From: Dysgonomonas sp. ZJ279
GTDB taxonomy: Bacteria > Bacteroidota > Bacteroidia > Bacteroidales > Dysgonomonadaceae
Reading direction: 5' to 3'
Assembly (NCBI RefSeq): GCF_011039205.1
Contig: NZ_JAAKEL010000001.1
Span: 124,001 to 188,000 of the forward strand
DNA length: 64,000 bases
Both the position numbers and the translations under genes were made by a program. Under the pieces are notes generated by a model that ran no database searches, was not told the DNA's origin, and saw only the letters and a list, made by a program, of their open reading frames with translations. Positions 8,548 through 18,221 of the stretch are shown here, piece by piece (within the stretch, counting starts at the first letter, position 1; each line of letters opens with the position of its first letter).

Positions 8548-10560
8548 ATGATCGATCAGGGAACCATAGACCGCATAATGGATGCTGCACAAGTAGTTGA
8601 TGTAGTATCCGATTTTGTTACACTCAAACGAAGGGGGATCAACTATGTTGGTCTTTGTCCTTTCCATACAGATAAAACGCCTTCGTTCTATGTGTCTCCT
8701 GCCAAGAACATTTGTAAATGTTTTGCTTGCGGCGAAGGTGGGACGGCTGTACACTTCATTATGAAGCACGAACAGTTGTCTTATTATGAGGCAATCAGAT
8801 ATCTCGCGAAGAAATACAATATCGAGATTCAGGAGCGGGAATTGACTGATGAGCAGAAGAAAGCATATAACGAACGCGAAAGCCTTTTCATTCTCAATGA
8901 TTATGCCCGCGATTATTTTATGAATATTCTACACGAACATATCGAAGGTAAAGCTGTAGGGCTTTCATACTTCAAAGAGCGTGGATTCAGAGAAGATATT
9001 ATTCGGAAGTTTCAACTTGGTTACAGTCTTGAACAGAGAGACGCCTTCACGCAAGAATCGTTGCGAAACGGGTACAAAAAAGAATTTCTTGTTAAAACAG
9101 GTCTGACGATAGAGGGAGACAACAATTATGTTGCCGATCGTTTTCGTGGACGTGTAATGTTTCCGGTTCATACGCTATCGGGCAAGGTAATTGCTTTTGG
9201 TGGGCGTATATTGAAAAAGGCTGAGAATACAGGTAAATATATCAATTCGCCCGAAAGTGAGATTTATCATAAAGGGAACGAATTATACGGAATTTTCTTT
9301 GCCAAGCAAGCCATAACAAAAGCCGATTGCTGTTTTCTGGTAGAGGGATATACGGACGTTATATCCATGCATCAGGCAGGTATTGAGAATGTCGTGTCCT
9401 CTTCGGGAACGGCACTGACAAACGGGCAAATACGGCTGATACATCGTTTTACGGATAATGTTGTCGTTATATACGACGGCGATGCAGCAGGTATAAAGGC
9501 TGCGTTGAGAGGTATCGACCTCCTTTTGGAGGATGGTATGAATATCAAAGTGGTTCTTTTGCCTGACGGTGAAGACCCCGATTCGTTTGCACGTAAACAG
9601 AATGCCGAATCGTTTATAGCTTATATAAAAAAGAATGAAGTCGATTTTATCCGTTTCAAAACCCAATTACTCTTGGAAGAGGCGGGAAATGATCCGATAA
9701 AGCGAGCTGCTCTAATTTCTGATATTGTGAATAGTATTTCGGTGATTCCCGATAATATTATTCGCACAGTTTATCTGAAAGATTGCAGTATACTGCTCGA
9801 TGTGGATGAGCGTATTCTTATTCAGGAAGTAAATAAAAAACGCCAGACTCAGGCAGAAAGAGCTCCTGCAAAACCTAACTATGCTGAAATTGCAGATGTA
9901 ACTAATTCTCTTTTGCCCCACTCGTCAGAAAAGAAACTGGATACAAGTAAGGTGAGAAAATCGACAGTCGATAAAGCAGAGCTGGCTATACTCTACTATA
10001 TTGTGCGCTTCGGCATGGAAAGGCTTATAGATGAGGAAGCTGCCGAGCCCGTAGAAGGCGAGGAGGTAGAAGAACCTATGACAGTTATAGAATATGTCAG
10101 TTTCGATCTGAAACGTGATGAATTGTGGTTTCATAGTCCTATCTATAAGCAAATATTAGATGAGGCAATTGCACGATCAGAAGACCCGAATTTTAATTCG
10201 AGCCGTTATTTTTTGGCACATCCCGATGAGGAGATCAGTAAAATAGCCGCAGATATTGTTAGCGACAGGTATCATCTTAGTAAGGTGCATACTAAGCAAT
10301 TCGGACCAAATGCAAAGAAGGAAGATACGCCGTTAGCCGAAGAAAAACACCTTGCGAAAAATGTACCGCGTGTTCTTACCGAACTCAAGAATATATATAT
10401 ATCCCAACAAATAAAAGAAATAAAAGAGTTAATGGCTCATAAGCAGAAAGAAGGAGATTGGGATTCAGCTATCGAATTGATTCAGAAGATAAAAAAACTG
10501 GAGGAAATTAAGAAAGTGCTGGCAAAAGCTTTGGGCGAACGTATTATTTTACGCTGGTAA
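8548..10560 (+). CDS. dnaG: DNA primase DnaG
   Basis: A 670-residue primase that lays RNA primers for DNA replication. The N-terminal zinc-binding domain has ligands C37, H40, C58 and C61 in CPFH...CKCFACGEGG. The RNA polymerase core follows (about 115-250), then a Toprim domain with LVEGYTDVISMHQAGIENVV around 257 and the acidic VVIYDGDAAG around 307. A C-terminal helicase-interacting part ends ...KALGERIILRW. Length is typical for Bacteroidales DnaG. The gene is divergent from dsbD and is followed by an ABC exporter pair. Nothing odd is seen in the coding sequence. Confidence 0.97.
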   Translation: MIDQGTIDRIMDAAQVVDVVSDFVTLKRRGINYVGLCPFHTDKTPSFYVSPAKNICKCFACGEGGTAVHFIMKHEQLSYYEAIRYLAKKYNIEIQERELTDEQKKAYNERESLFILNDYARDYFMNILHEHIEGKAVGLSYFKERGFREDIIRKFQLGYSLEQRDAFTQESLRNGYKKEFLVKTGLTIEGDNNYVADRFRGRVMFPVHTLSGKVIAFGGRILKKAENTGKYINSPESEIYHKGNELYGIFFAKQAITKADCCFLVEGYTDVISMHQAGIENVVSSSGTALTNGQIRLIHRFTDNVVVIYDGDAAGIKAALRGIDLLLEDGMNIKVVLLPDGEDPDSFARKQNAESFIAYIKKNEVDFIRFKTQLLLEEAGNDPIKRAALISDIVNSISVIPDNIIRTVYLKDCSILLDVDERILIQEVNKKRQTQAERAPAKPNYAEIADVTNSLLPHSSEKKLDTSKVRKSTVDKAELAILYYIVRFGMERLIDEEAAEPVEGEEVEEPMTVIEYVSFDLKRDELWFHSPIYKQILDEAIARSEDPNFNSSRYFLAHPDEEISKIAADIVSDRYHLSKVHTKQFGPNAKKEDTPLAEEKHLAKNVPRVLTELKNIYISQQIKEIKELMAHKQKEGDWDSAIELIQKIKKLEEIKKVLAKALGERIILRW

Positions 10561-10574
10561 ACTCCGCTTTGTGA

Positions 10575-10641
10575 TTTTTAGGTCGATGTTGCGACTAACA
10601 ATATAGTATTAAGTACAATAAAAAGGTCTGCGACCTAAAAA
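10575..10641. promoter_or_regulatory. Inverted AGGTCG/CGACCT repeats before the ABC exporter
   Basis: TTTTTAGGTCG (10575-10585) is repeated in inverted form as CGACCTAAAAA (10631-10641), 45 bp apart. Each arm also has an internal short dyad: GTCG-atgtt-GCGAC on the left and AGGTC-tgc-GACCT on the right. It could be an operator for the downstream pair or a weak dnaG terminator. Confidence 0.4.
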
Positions 10642-10652
10642 ATAAATAAAAT

Positions 10653-11564
10653 ATGTTTTATCTCGAAGCTCATGATATTGTAAAGCAATATGGTGATTAT
10701 ACAGCTCTTAACGGTGTGACTCTGGAGGTGCCTCGCGGCTGTGTATATGGTTTACTTGGTCCCAATGGGGCAGGCAAATCTTCTCTAATCCGTATTATTA
10801 ATAGAATAACAGCTCCCGATAATGGACATGTTCTTATCAATGGAAAACCATCTACCGGAGAAGATATCTTCAATATAGGTTATCTGCCCGAAGAAAGGGG
10901 TTTGTATAAGAAGATGAAAGTTGGAGAGCATATTATTTTCCTTGCCCGACTAAAAGGATTATCGAAAGATGATGCTAAAGAGAGAATGTTATACTGGCTT
11001 CAAAAGTTTGATATAGCTTCGTGGGAGAATAAGAAAGTCGAAGAGCTATCAAAAGGTATGCAGCAAAAGATACAGTTTATTGCAACTGTTATCCACGAGC
11101 CCGATCTGTTCATCCTCGACGAACCTTTCAGCGGATTCGATCCTGTAAATGCCGAATTGCTAAAGAACGAGATACTGGAATTGAAGGCAAAGGGTAAAAC
11201 AATCATCCTTTCTACACACAATATGGAATCGGTCGAAGAGCTTTGCGATGAAATAACTCTGATCAATAAATCGAAAGTTGTTCTTCAGGGTAATGTTAAA
11301 GATATTCGTGCCCGATACAGAAAACACATATTCAAACTGCAAGTGGTAGGGGATAATTTTAATGTAGAATCATCGCACTTTGCAGTGCTTTCGCAAACTA
11401 CCGAAAAAGGTATAGTAGAAGTTCGTATTCAACGAAATGATGAAGCATCTAATTCTGATCTAATTCAGGAAGTAGCCTCTAAATACGAGATTCTGTCTTT
11501 TGAAGAAGAACTACCAACCATGAATGATATATTTATACAAATCGTATCAAAACCAGCAGAATGA
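10653..11564 (+). CDS. ABC-2 type exporter, ATP-binding subunit
   Basis: A 303-residue ABC ATPase of the NatA/CcmA type that would power the membrane subunit encoded next. Walker A is GPNGAGKSS at about 36-44, the signature is LSKGMQQK at about 132, and Walker B plus D-loop is LFILDEPFSGFDP at about 153. A C-terminal extension of roughly 80 residues (about 215-300) after the H-loop segment STHNMES is typical of the Nat/DrrA subgroup. The stop overlaps the next start by 4 bases (ATGA), so the two are translationally coupled. Substrate (Na+, drug or other) cannot be told from the sequence. Confidence 0.9.
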   Translation: MFYLEAHDIVKQYGDYTALNGVTLEVPRGCVYGLLGPNGAGKSSLIRIINRITAPDNGHVLINGKPSTGEDIFNIGYLPEERGLYKKMKVGEHIIFLARLKGLSKDDAKERMLYWLQKFDIASWENKKVEELSKGMQQKIQFIATVIHEPDLFILDEPFSGFDPVNAELLKNEILELKAKGKTIILSTHNMESVEELCDEITLINKSKVVLQGNVKDIRARYRKHIFKLQVVGDNFNVESSHFAVLSQTTEKGIVEVRIQRNDEASNSDLIQEVASKYEILSFEEELPTMNDIFIQIVSKPAE

Positions 11565-12871
11565 AAGCATTAAAATTAATTATACATCGCGAATATACAT
11601 CGAGGGTAAAGACGAAGGCTTTTATCCTTACTACGATATTAACTCCTTTCTTATTTATAGCAATAACAGTACTTCCTGCATTGTTATCATCAATAAACGA
11701 TTCATCAATAAAAACTGTTTTTGTTATTGACAATACAGGGTTGTACTCTAATTTATTTGAATCGTCTGATACTTATAAGTTTGTACCTATTACAAATAGC
11801 AATAGTCAGGAGAAGATGGACGCCTTACTTCAGATAGATGGCGATTTATCTGAAAATCCTGCATGGGCAAGATTCTCTTCCGAGCAACAACAGCCACCGC
11901 GCGACCTGATCGGGTATATTAATGATGTTTTAACGGAGGCGGTAAAAGCGAAAAAAATAGAAAATTTTACAGCTGAAAGTAATCTTGAACCGCAGATTGT
12001 AGTCAATTTACAAAATATATTGAAATCGAAAGACCAGATCCAAATCAGGACAATGCGTTGGGATACAGAAGGTAAAAGTGCAGACACACTGGGCGAAGTA
12101 GCGTCCGTGGCAGGTATGGCATTTACTTTCTGTATGTTCTTTTTCATTATGATGTATGGATCGATGGTGATGCAAAGTGTTGTGGAAGAGAAAACGAATC
12201 GAATAATAGAGGTTATTATCTCATCAGTGAAACCTTTCGACTTGATGATGGGTAAAATAATAGGTGTGGCTTTGACCGGACTGACTCAATTGATGATATG
12301 GTTGGGTGTCGGTATTGTAGCAATGTTGGGCATAAGCATTTTTATGGGAATACAAACTCCCGATATGAATTCTGGCGACATGCAACAAATGATGTCTATG
12401 ATGAATAATAATCCCGAAATAGCTTCGGGGCTGGCCGGTTTGCTTAGTATCAATTGGTTTCAGGTTGTGGTTTGTTTTATTTTATACTTTATCGGCGGTT
12501 ATCTGCTGTTTGCATCTTTATTTGCCATGTTTGGTTCGGCTGCGAATGATTCGCAGGAAGCACAACAATTTATTACTCCTGTTATGGTAATTCTTATGGT
12601 AGCCTTTTATACAGGGTTTGCTGCGGCAAGTAATCCCGAAGGTTCTATTGCTTTCTGGTGTTCACTCATACCGTTTACTTCTCCTATTGTAATGATGGTG
12701 CGCACGCCATTCGAGATTCCGATATGGGAACTGGCTCTATCTATTGTATTGCTTTATGCAACTTCGATACTTATGGTGAAATTAGCGGCTAAGATTTATC
12801 GTACAGGAATACTGATGTATGGTAAGAAAGTTAGTTTTAAGGAATTATTTAAATGGTTAAGCTATAAATAA
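11561..12871 (+). CDS. ABC-2 type exporter, permease subunit (NatB-like)
   Basis: A 436-residue inner-membrane protein of the ABC-2 permease family (PF12698-like). One helix lies at about 22-42 (FILTTILTPFLFIAITVLPALL). A large extracytoplasmic loop runs to about 180, and five or six helices then fill 185-415. The segment SVVEEKTNRIIEVIISSVKPFDLMMGKIIG (about 205-235) is the hallmark coupling region of NatB-like permeases. The loop at about 265-290 is rich in Met (DMQQMMSMMNNN). It overlaps the ATPase gene by 4 bases and forms a two-gene operon with it. Downstream is a palindromic repeat, then convergent genes. Export substrate is unknown. Confidence 0.88.
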   Translation: MKALKLIIHREYTSRVKTKAFILTTILTPFLFIAITVLPALLSSINDSSIKTVFVIDNTGLYSNLFESSDTYKFVPITNSNSQEKMDALLQIDGDLSENPAWARFSSEQQQPPRDLIGYINDVLTEAVKAKKIENFTAESNLEPQIVVNLQNILKSKDQIQIRTMRWDTEGKSADTLGEVASVAGMAFTFCMFFFIMMYGSMVMQSVVEEKTNRIIEVIISSVKPFDLMMGKIIGVALTGLTQLMIWLGVGIVAMLGISIFMGIQTPDMNSGDMQQMMSMMNNNPEIASGLAGLLSINWFQVVVCFILYFIGGYLLFASLFAMFGSAANDSQEAQQFITPVMVILMVAFYTGFAAASNPEGSIAFWCSLIPFTSPIVMMVRTPFEIPIWELALSIVLLYATSILMVKLAAKIYRTGILMYGKKVSFKELFKWLSYK

Positions 12872-12931
12872 GATTATAACTTAATGTGGTTTGATATAAA
12901 CCCTATATAAGTATGAGTTAGTTTCGTCCAT

Positions 12932-13015
12932 TTTGTCATCCCGAACTGAAAGGAGAGATCTCAACCTTTCCTCGTTGTAGTATACAGATCCCTCCTTTCA
13001 GTTCGGGATGACAAA
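12932..13015. repeat. REP-like palindromic element, copy 2
   Basis: Perfect 24-bp inverted arms (12932-12955 and 12992-13015) of the TTTGTCATCCCGAACTGAAA type. The outer part matches copy 1; the inner part differs (CTGAAAGGAG instead of TACGTAGTGAGG). It lies between the convergent ABC permease and patatin genes and could serve as a two-way terminator. Confidence 0.85.
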
Positions 13016-13052
13016 TGAGAGTAGAAATTTCATTATTCTTTATCTAGCAAAC

Positions 13053-13898
13053 TCAAGTTAATTTAATATCATTAATAGCTTTTGCGCATTCATAACCTTC
13101 TTCATAGAGGGCTATTAATTTTTTAGTATTTTTCTCAATACGATCTACAATCATTGGCTTTTGTGGGCGTATAACAGAAATAACCCCTTCTTCTTCCAGC
13201 TTATCTACCAAATCTAGTTGAGAGTTGTATGACGCATTTCTGTTACTAAGAGCTTTTCTAACGGCAGGATATTTTTTGTATAGGAACGAGGGTATTTTTA
13301 TATCTTTGCTTGTTTTGCGATAGCCTTTATTGCGGGTTAATACAACAATGTTTTTTTTGTACCCTTGGTCTATAGCTCGCTCTATCGGTATAGAATTACA
13401 TATGCCGCCGTCAAGCATTGGTATCTGATCTACATATGCAATGGGGCACATTATCGGCAGGCTACCCGATGCTTTTACAATGTCAATCACCCGTTCGGTA
13501 CTTGATTTTTCCTCAAAGTAGTTCGACTCGCCTGTAAGGCAATTGGTTGTCACCATTTCAAAACGGTGGGGAGATTCAAAGTAAGCGTTGTAATCATAAG
13601 GGATAATATGATTGGGGAATTCATCAAAAAGTAGATCAAAATCCATAATGTTTCTTTTTCTGATAAAGTGCTTAATCCCTATGTATTTGTACTTTTCCAG
13701 TAAATCAATATTGCTGTATTTGGCTCTTCCCCGCTGGCGTGACATGAACGAAAGCCCGTTGCATGCTCCTGCTGAAACTCCTATCGTATAAGGGAAGTAG
13801 ATGTCGTTATCCATAAAATAGTCTAACACACCACACGTGAACACGCCTCGCATACCACCGCCTTCCAGAACTAATCCTATATCTTTTGTATCAATCAT
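13053..13898 (-). CDS. Patatin-like phospholipase family protein
   Basis: A 281-residue cytoplasmic or membrane-associated serine hydrolase of the RssA/YjjU patatin group, expected to cut acyl esters of lipids. The oxyanion motif is LEGGGMRGVF (about 11-20). The nucleophile elbow is GVSAG with S42, and the catalytic aspartate is D163 in LDGG, so the Ser-Asp dyad is complete. The C-terminal half includes a DUF6363-like helical part (about 215-280, LDLVDKLEEEGVISVIRPQKP), which is normal for YjjU relatives. No signal peptide is seen. It is followed on the same strand by nothing closer than the repeat, and preceded by the cupin gene 25 bp away, probably co-transcribed. Natural substrate is unknown. 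Confidence 0.9.
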   Translation of the reverse strand: MIDTKDIGLVLEGGGMRGVFTCGVLDYFMDNDIYFPYTIGVSAGACNGLSFMSRQRGRAKYSNIDLLEKYKYIGIKHFIRKRNIMDFDLLFDEFPNHIIPYDYNAYFESPHRFEMVTTNCLTGESNYFEEKSSTERVIDIVKASGSLPIMCPIAYVDQIPMLDGGICNSIPIERAIDQGYKKNIVVLTRNKGYRKTSKDIKIPSFLYKKYPAVRKALSNRNASYNSQLDLVDKLEEEGVISVIRPQKPMIVDRIEKNTKKLIALYEEGYECAKAINDIKLT

Positions 13899-13923
13899 AT
13901 TAAGTTATTACCCAGTTATTGGG

Positions 13924-14253
13924 TTAATCTACTATAAAAAGAGTAGCACCATCTTTCGTGTAAGAGCGATGAGGGTTTACGTCGTCAGCAACCTGATAAC
14001 TTGTGCCTGGATTAAGTGTAAATTTCCTCCCGTCAGATAATTCTGTAATTAAGGTGCCGCTTAAAACGAATAAAACATGCCCTCTGCTGCACCAATGGTC
14101 TGCTAAATAACCAGGGGTGTATTCTACCATACGAACACGTATGTTCCCCATTTCAAAAGTCCGCCAATAAGCCTCTCCTTGTATTCCCGGGTGTGTTGTT
14201 GGCGATACAGTACTCCAATCAATTGTACAAAATGGAACATCTTGAATTTTCAT
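13924..14253 (-). CDS. Small cupin-fold protein with a DHWC motif
   Basis: A 109-residue single-domain cupin. The sequence LADHWCSRGHVLFVLSG (about 68-84) is a cupin motif 1 variant with His residues suited to metal binding, and FTLNPGTSYQVADDVNPHRS is motif 2. It resembles the small proteins annotated as 'DHCW motif cupin fold'. No enzyme activity is known for that group. It ends 25 bp before the patatin gene and likely shares its transcript. A -7 candidate TAAATTTG (minus strand, 14304-14311) lies 50 bp before the start, inside the dyad TTTACAAA-n6-TTTGTAAA, so an operator could overlap the promoter. Confidence 0.8.
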   Translation of the reverse strand: MKIQDVPFCTIDWSTVSPTTHPGIQGEAYWRTFEMGNIRVRMVEYTPGYLADHWCSRGHVLFVLSGTLITELSDGRKFTLNPGTSYQVADDVNPHRSYTKDGATLFIVD

Positions 14254-14633
14254 ATCACAATCCTTCCAGTTTTTTATTTATATAAGTAACGGTTTATATT
14301 TTACAAATTTACCTTTGTAAATAATTTGCTGATTATAAGAATTTAAATGAGAATCAACAGCTTCGAAGGCGACGATTTTAGCTGACTTATTTCTGCATCT
14401 TGCATTGTATTTCCTTAAATAACTCGCTGCAAATCTATGGAATATTTCTTAAATACATAGCATATATTTTTCTTTTATATATTTTATTCTCTTGGTTATA
14501 CTTGAACGAAGCGAAGCATCTATATTTCGATATTTTTTGTATCTCAGGATGGCGAGAAAAAAGAATAAACAAAAAATATAGACGACTTCCAAATAAAGAA
14601 ATGATTGTACGAAAGAGTATTTTGTTCTAACCC
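14254..14633. other. Intergenic region with a degraded palindromic repeat
   Basis: A 380-bp gap between the cupin and GH106 genes. It holds the cupin promoter region (14304-14311) and a decayed REP-like stretch at 14497-14560. No convincing gene is seen. Confidence 0.5.
14497..14560. repeat. REP-like palindromic element, degraded copy
   Basis: CTTGAACGAAGCGAAGCATCT followed after a spacer by TCTCAGGATGGCGAG resembles the outer arms of the palindromic family in this window. The two arms no longer pair well. Confidence 0.45.
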
Positions 14634-17600
14634 TTATTTGATATTAACCAATCTAACAGGACCAACTAATCCCGATGATTGCAATGGAGAATCAGCATTC
14701 CATGTATTGACCTCCAGCCATGTAGCTCTATCTGCCTCGGGAAGGCGTAAGTCTCCAATGAGGCGATTTACCCATGTGCTCGCAACCTCTATCTCGAGTG
14801 TATTGTTGCCTTTTTTTGTGAATTTAGAAATATTCAAACGGTAAGGTGCAGTCCATACACCACCTACATATTGTCCGTTTACTTTTACTTTAGCCATCAC
14901 ACTCACTTTACCGAGATCGAGATATAATTCATCTTTAGGTTTTTCTTTCAGATTGAAACTGGTTGTGTATATCCCTGTTCCCGAATAATAGCGGATACGT
15001 TGATCGTCATGTTGAGACCAATCAACTAGTTTATTGAAAGTAATAGTTTCTGCAGGTCCGCGTCTCACTTTATCCGATTCGAATTGAACTTTCCAAGGTG
15101 AATTTATAGTTTCGATCAATTGAGGTTGTGGATAGTTAGCTTCGATAGTCGATGCTGTCGGCTCTCCTTTTTGCTGGAATACAATAAATGCACTTTCTAG
15201 CGGTTCCAATTGTATTGGCACAGTTGTTATTCCTTTCACCGAACTGAACGCAGGTAATAAACGGGTGGTGCCGTTTGTGGCATCCCATAACTCGGGTTGC
15301 ATGCCATCTACTCTGAATTTCGGATTTATCCGGATGCGTTCCTCACTTTGGTTGGTGATAAAATAAATTTCATTACCATCTACTGTACGGTGATTGTATA
15401 GTACCGGATCTCCATCGTTAAAACTGCAATCGGGTGCAACTTTTAATAAATCTAAAGCTTCGGTCATGCTCATGTTCGTCAGAATTGTTCCTTTGCCATA
15501 TCTACGTTGTTTTACGGCGATACTTCCCCACATATTGGATGCCATCTGTTTTATTTCCTGATCGGCTTTAGGGTATCTTTCCATACTTGGTGAATGGCTG
15601 GGCGGTGGGCCAAGTACGGTAGCTCCATTAGCAACTAATTGCTCTATTTTGCCCAATATTTCGGGGCGCATTGTCTCTAGCTTTGGTAATACGAGTATGC
15701 GATATGATGTTCCGTGAGGCAGAACCAAGCGTCCGTCTTTTACTTGTAGGTCGCGTAAGATAACTTCTCCATTAATATAATCGAAAGAATATCCTTTGGG
15801 TAATTCGGGGTCACGAATTCCTGTCATTTTTGGCGCATCGTCTCCGATATAATAAGCTACATCGGCTACATTTAATCCTTGTTGAAGCATAAAATTGCTG
15901 CGTTTAAGATAATTCACGAATAAATCCATGTGATTAAACCATGTATTTTTTCGGTTAAACTCATTTCCAAACCAGGCATTCATTCCCGGATCTTTATCTT
16001 CGTGCGCCTGTTGAATATAAACGTGTAAAAGTGTATTGTTTATGCCCTCAGTGAATGACCAGTCTCCGCGTTTTTTCATTGTAGCAGGATAGCGGCTAAA
16101 GACATCGTTTGCACAGGTAAAAGATTCTGCCGATACCTTGCTCTTGCCATAGATATGCGCACATGACGATGCTGCACGATTCTCTATATCACCTAAATTA
16201 CCTTCGCTCCAGAATTCGCCTCCAATCTCATCCGACTGTCCTCCATATTGTAGAAATTCGCCCGGAAATCCCCAGTGACCATAATTTTCCAGCCACGTGG
16301 TAAGCCCATGTTGGTGACTTATTTCTCGAAGACCGCCTACATAGTCGTACGAAACTTTATCTGCTATCAGACGTCGTAAATCCCATAGAAAACGATCGGA
16401 TAAATCCTGACTTCCAATGGTGTACCCTTTGAATACAGGCAGATAAGGAAGTGGATCGTAACCGTATCGTTGTTCAAATTCTTTAAGGAAATCATCAGTA
16501 AAGTTCTGTCCACCTGTTTCATAACTATCCTGAACTACTACTTTCCATGACTTACGATCAGCAGCAGGAATACGCTTTATTATTTCTCCCATAAAAGCAT
16601 CGAAGTGGCTTGCCACATGCTCCTTACTCATTTTGTCGACTTCACGCCCTTCTCCTTCGGGTGAAGCGGGGGCATTGACTACTCCTGTTGGAGCCATTCC
16701 TGTTCGCATAATAATCCAATCGCCCTTTGGTACACTCCATATAAGAGTGCCATCGGCCGACATATACGAGGATATATCCTGTATCTGCTCAGGCTTAACC
16801 AAACCCGCAGGATCATAGATCAATGGTTGTGGTTCCCACAAATACTCATCCCAATAGGGTAGTGGTGATTGAAACATCTTTGCTAATGTTTTCTCAGCAT
16901 ACCGTTCTACGATAGGGGTCGGAGAAAGAATAATGTCAGATATCTCGACACCTTTATTCATCTTGTTAAAAACAATGCGGAACTCAGAACTACTGACCTC
17001 AGGTAAAGATATTACAATGGGTGCAAAAGGCATAAATCCGACATTAAGAGCCGGGTTTGTCCTATTTATATTGAACTCTCTTATTGTATGAAATTTATCG
17101 CCATCTTTTATTTGCAATTCACAATCTGCATAAATATTTCCTTTAGGATAAATAACTAAACTTCGTGCAATAGATTTTTGCGGTAGAACTACATCTATAT
17201 ATTCTTCACTGTTAGCAAATGTAAATCGTGCCGAATTGTTTAAAACTAAGGGTGCAACTACATTATCTGAAATTTTCATTTTAGTGCTTGGTATATCCAG
17301 CAGATTCTGACGGTAACCGGGGCTAACAGGCCATGCAAGAACTTTCACATCGTCAAACTCATCAGTTGGTTGTTCCAACTTCTGTGTTAGTTTTCGCGGA
17401 CCTTTTACTTGTAGTTCGGACGATGCTAAATAACGCATCGACTGTTCTGTTTTTATCCAGGGACCACCAGATTGACTCCATCCCGGACCATTAAAAATAC
17501 CTATCTCGATACCTAATTCAGTTGCAGTTTTAAGTGCCGTGTGCATAACCTCCCACCATTCATCAGAAAAGAGTTTTATATTCCCGTAAGCATTGGCTTG

Positions 17601-17852
17601 ATCACCTATATTACCGATGAAAGCACGGTTGATACCCACTTTTTTCATCGATTGTAAGTCTTTTACAACAGCCTCTTTCGATATATTGTCGTTGATCCAG
17701 TACCAATATACACTGGTCTGTATGGTATCGGGAGGAGTTATAAATCCATTTTTTACAGAAGTAAAATCCTTTGCTGATACAGGCTCTATGTATGAAGACA
17801 GGGTCAGAAAGCTCATTACTACTATTACCGACGATCTGAGTAGTTTATTCAT
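14634..17852 (-). CDS. GH106 alpha-L-rhamnosidase, exported
   Basis: A protein of about 1072 residues in the GH106 family, whose characterised members release terminal alpha-L-rhamnose from pectic and other glycans. I chose the start at 17852 (MNKLLRSSVIVVMSFLTLSS), which gives a clean signal peptide; a longer frame begins at 17912. Family stretches are GFITPPDTIQTSVYWYWIND and KVGINRAFIGNIGDQ at the mature N-terminus, and VVQDSYETGGQNFTDDFLKEF in the middle. C-terminal jelly-roll modules include YLDLGKVSVMAKVKVNGQYV and GGVWTAPYRLNISK. Full length for the family and no frameshift seen. It is the last gene of the minus-strand rhamnose block; no copy of the shared operator is found in front of it, so it may be read from upstream or have its own promoter. 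Confidence 0.92.
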   Translation of the reverse strand: MNKLLRSSVIVVMSFLTLSSYIEPVSAKDFTSVKNGFITPPDTIQTSVYWYWINDNISKEAVVKDLQSMKKVGINRAFIGNIGDQANAYGNIKLFSDEWWEVMHTALKTATELGIEIGIFNGPGWSQSGGPWIKTEQSMRYLASSELQVKGPRKLTQKLEQPTDEFDDVKVLAWPVSPGYRQNLLDIPSTKMKISDNVVAPLVLNNSARFTFANSEEYIDVVLPQKSIARSLVIYPKGNIYADCELQIKDGDKFHTIREFNINRTNPALNVGFMPFAPIVISLPEVSSSEFRIVFNKMNKGVEISDIILSPTPIVERYAEKTLAKMFQSPLPYWDEYLWEPQPLIYDPAGLVKPEQIQDISSYMSADGTLIWSVPKGDWIIMRTGMAPTGVVNAPASPEGEGREVDKMSKEHVASHFDAFMGEIIKRIPAADRKSWKVVVQDSYETGGQNFTDDFLKEFEQRYGYDPLPYLPVFKGYTIGSQDLSDRFLWDLRRLIADKVSYDYVGGLREISHQHGLTTWLENYGHWGFPGEFLQYGGQSDEIGGEFWSEGNLGDIENRAASSCAHIYGKSKVSAESFTCANDVFSRYPATMKKRGDWSFTEGINNTLLHVYIQQAHEDKDPGMNAWFGNEFNRKNTWFNHMDLFVNYLKRSNFMLQQGLNVADVAYYIGDDAPKMTGIRDPELPKGYSFDYINGEVILRDLQVKDGRLVLPHGTSYRILVLPKLETMRPEILGKIEQLVANGATVLGPPPSHSPSMERYPKADQEIKQMASNMWGSIAVKQRRYGKGTILTNMSMTEALDLLKVAPDCSFNDGDPVLYNHRTVDGNEIYFITNQSEERIRINPKFRVDGMQPELWDATNGTTRLLPAFSSVKGITTVPIQLEPLESAFIVFQQKGEPTASTIEANYPQPQLIETINSPWKVQFESDKVRRGPAETITFNKLVDWSQHDDQRIRYYSGTGIYTTSFNLKEKPKDELYLDLGKVSVMAKVKVNGQYVGGVWTAPYRLNISKFTKKGNNTLEIEVASTWVNRLIGDLRLPEADRATWLEVNTWNADSPLQSSGLVGPVRLVNIK

Positions 17853-18043
17853 ATTATTAGTGTATTTAATGATATTTTCATAGTTAACGGGGGCAGAAAT
17901 CCCATATCGCAAATTAGCTTATCTAATTGTTGTAACTATGTATTTTCTGATAAAAAAACTTTGATAAATGATGTTAAAGTCAGATTAGCCTTTGAAATCG
18001 TCTTGACTATTCAAAAGGCTTTCTTTTTGTTTTTTAGACTCTC

Positions 18044-18111
18044 TGTCATGTTGAACGGTAGTGAAGCATCTTGGTTGCGAGATACTTCATTTCTTAGGGT
18101 GACAAAATAAT
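18044..18111. repeat. REP-like palindromic element, diverged copy 3
   Basis: The outer arms CTGTCATGTTGAAC and AGGGTGACAAA, with GAAGCATCT and GAGATACTTC inside, follow the layout of the other copies. The pairing is interrupted. Confidence 0.5.
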
Positions 18112-18151
18112 ACGAAAAACAAAAAGTCAAGACAACTTCTTTGTAAAATGA

Positions 18152-18187
18152 AAAACTGTATTACGATTAGTTTCAAAATACAGTTTT
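18152..18187 (-). terminator. Hairpin after GH92, likely terminator
   Basis: AAAACTGTATT (18152-18162) pairs perfectly with AATACAGTTTT (18177-18187), 35 bp beyond the GH92 stop on the minus strand. Confidence 0.55.
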
Positions 18188-18221
18188 ATCGAATAATTAC
18201 ATTCGGATATCATACCTTGAT

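Larger units (their letters stand above)
17853..18221. other. Intergenic region between GH92 and GH106
   Basis: A 369-bp gap holding stem-loops and a repeat copy. AGCCTTT-GAA (17987-17996) pairs with TTCAAAAGGCT (18010-18020). A 9-bp inverted repeat GTCTTGACT/AGTCAAGAC (18000-18008, 18125-18133) brackets the REP-like copy 3. No gene is seen. Confidence 0.55.
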
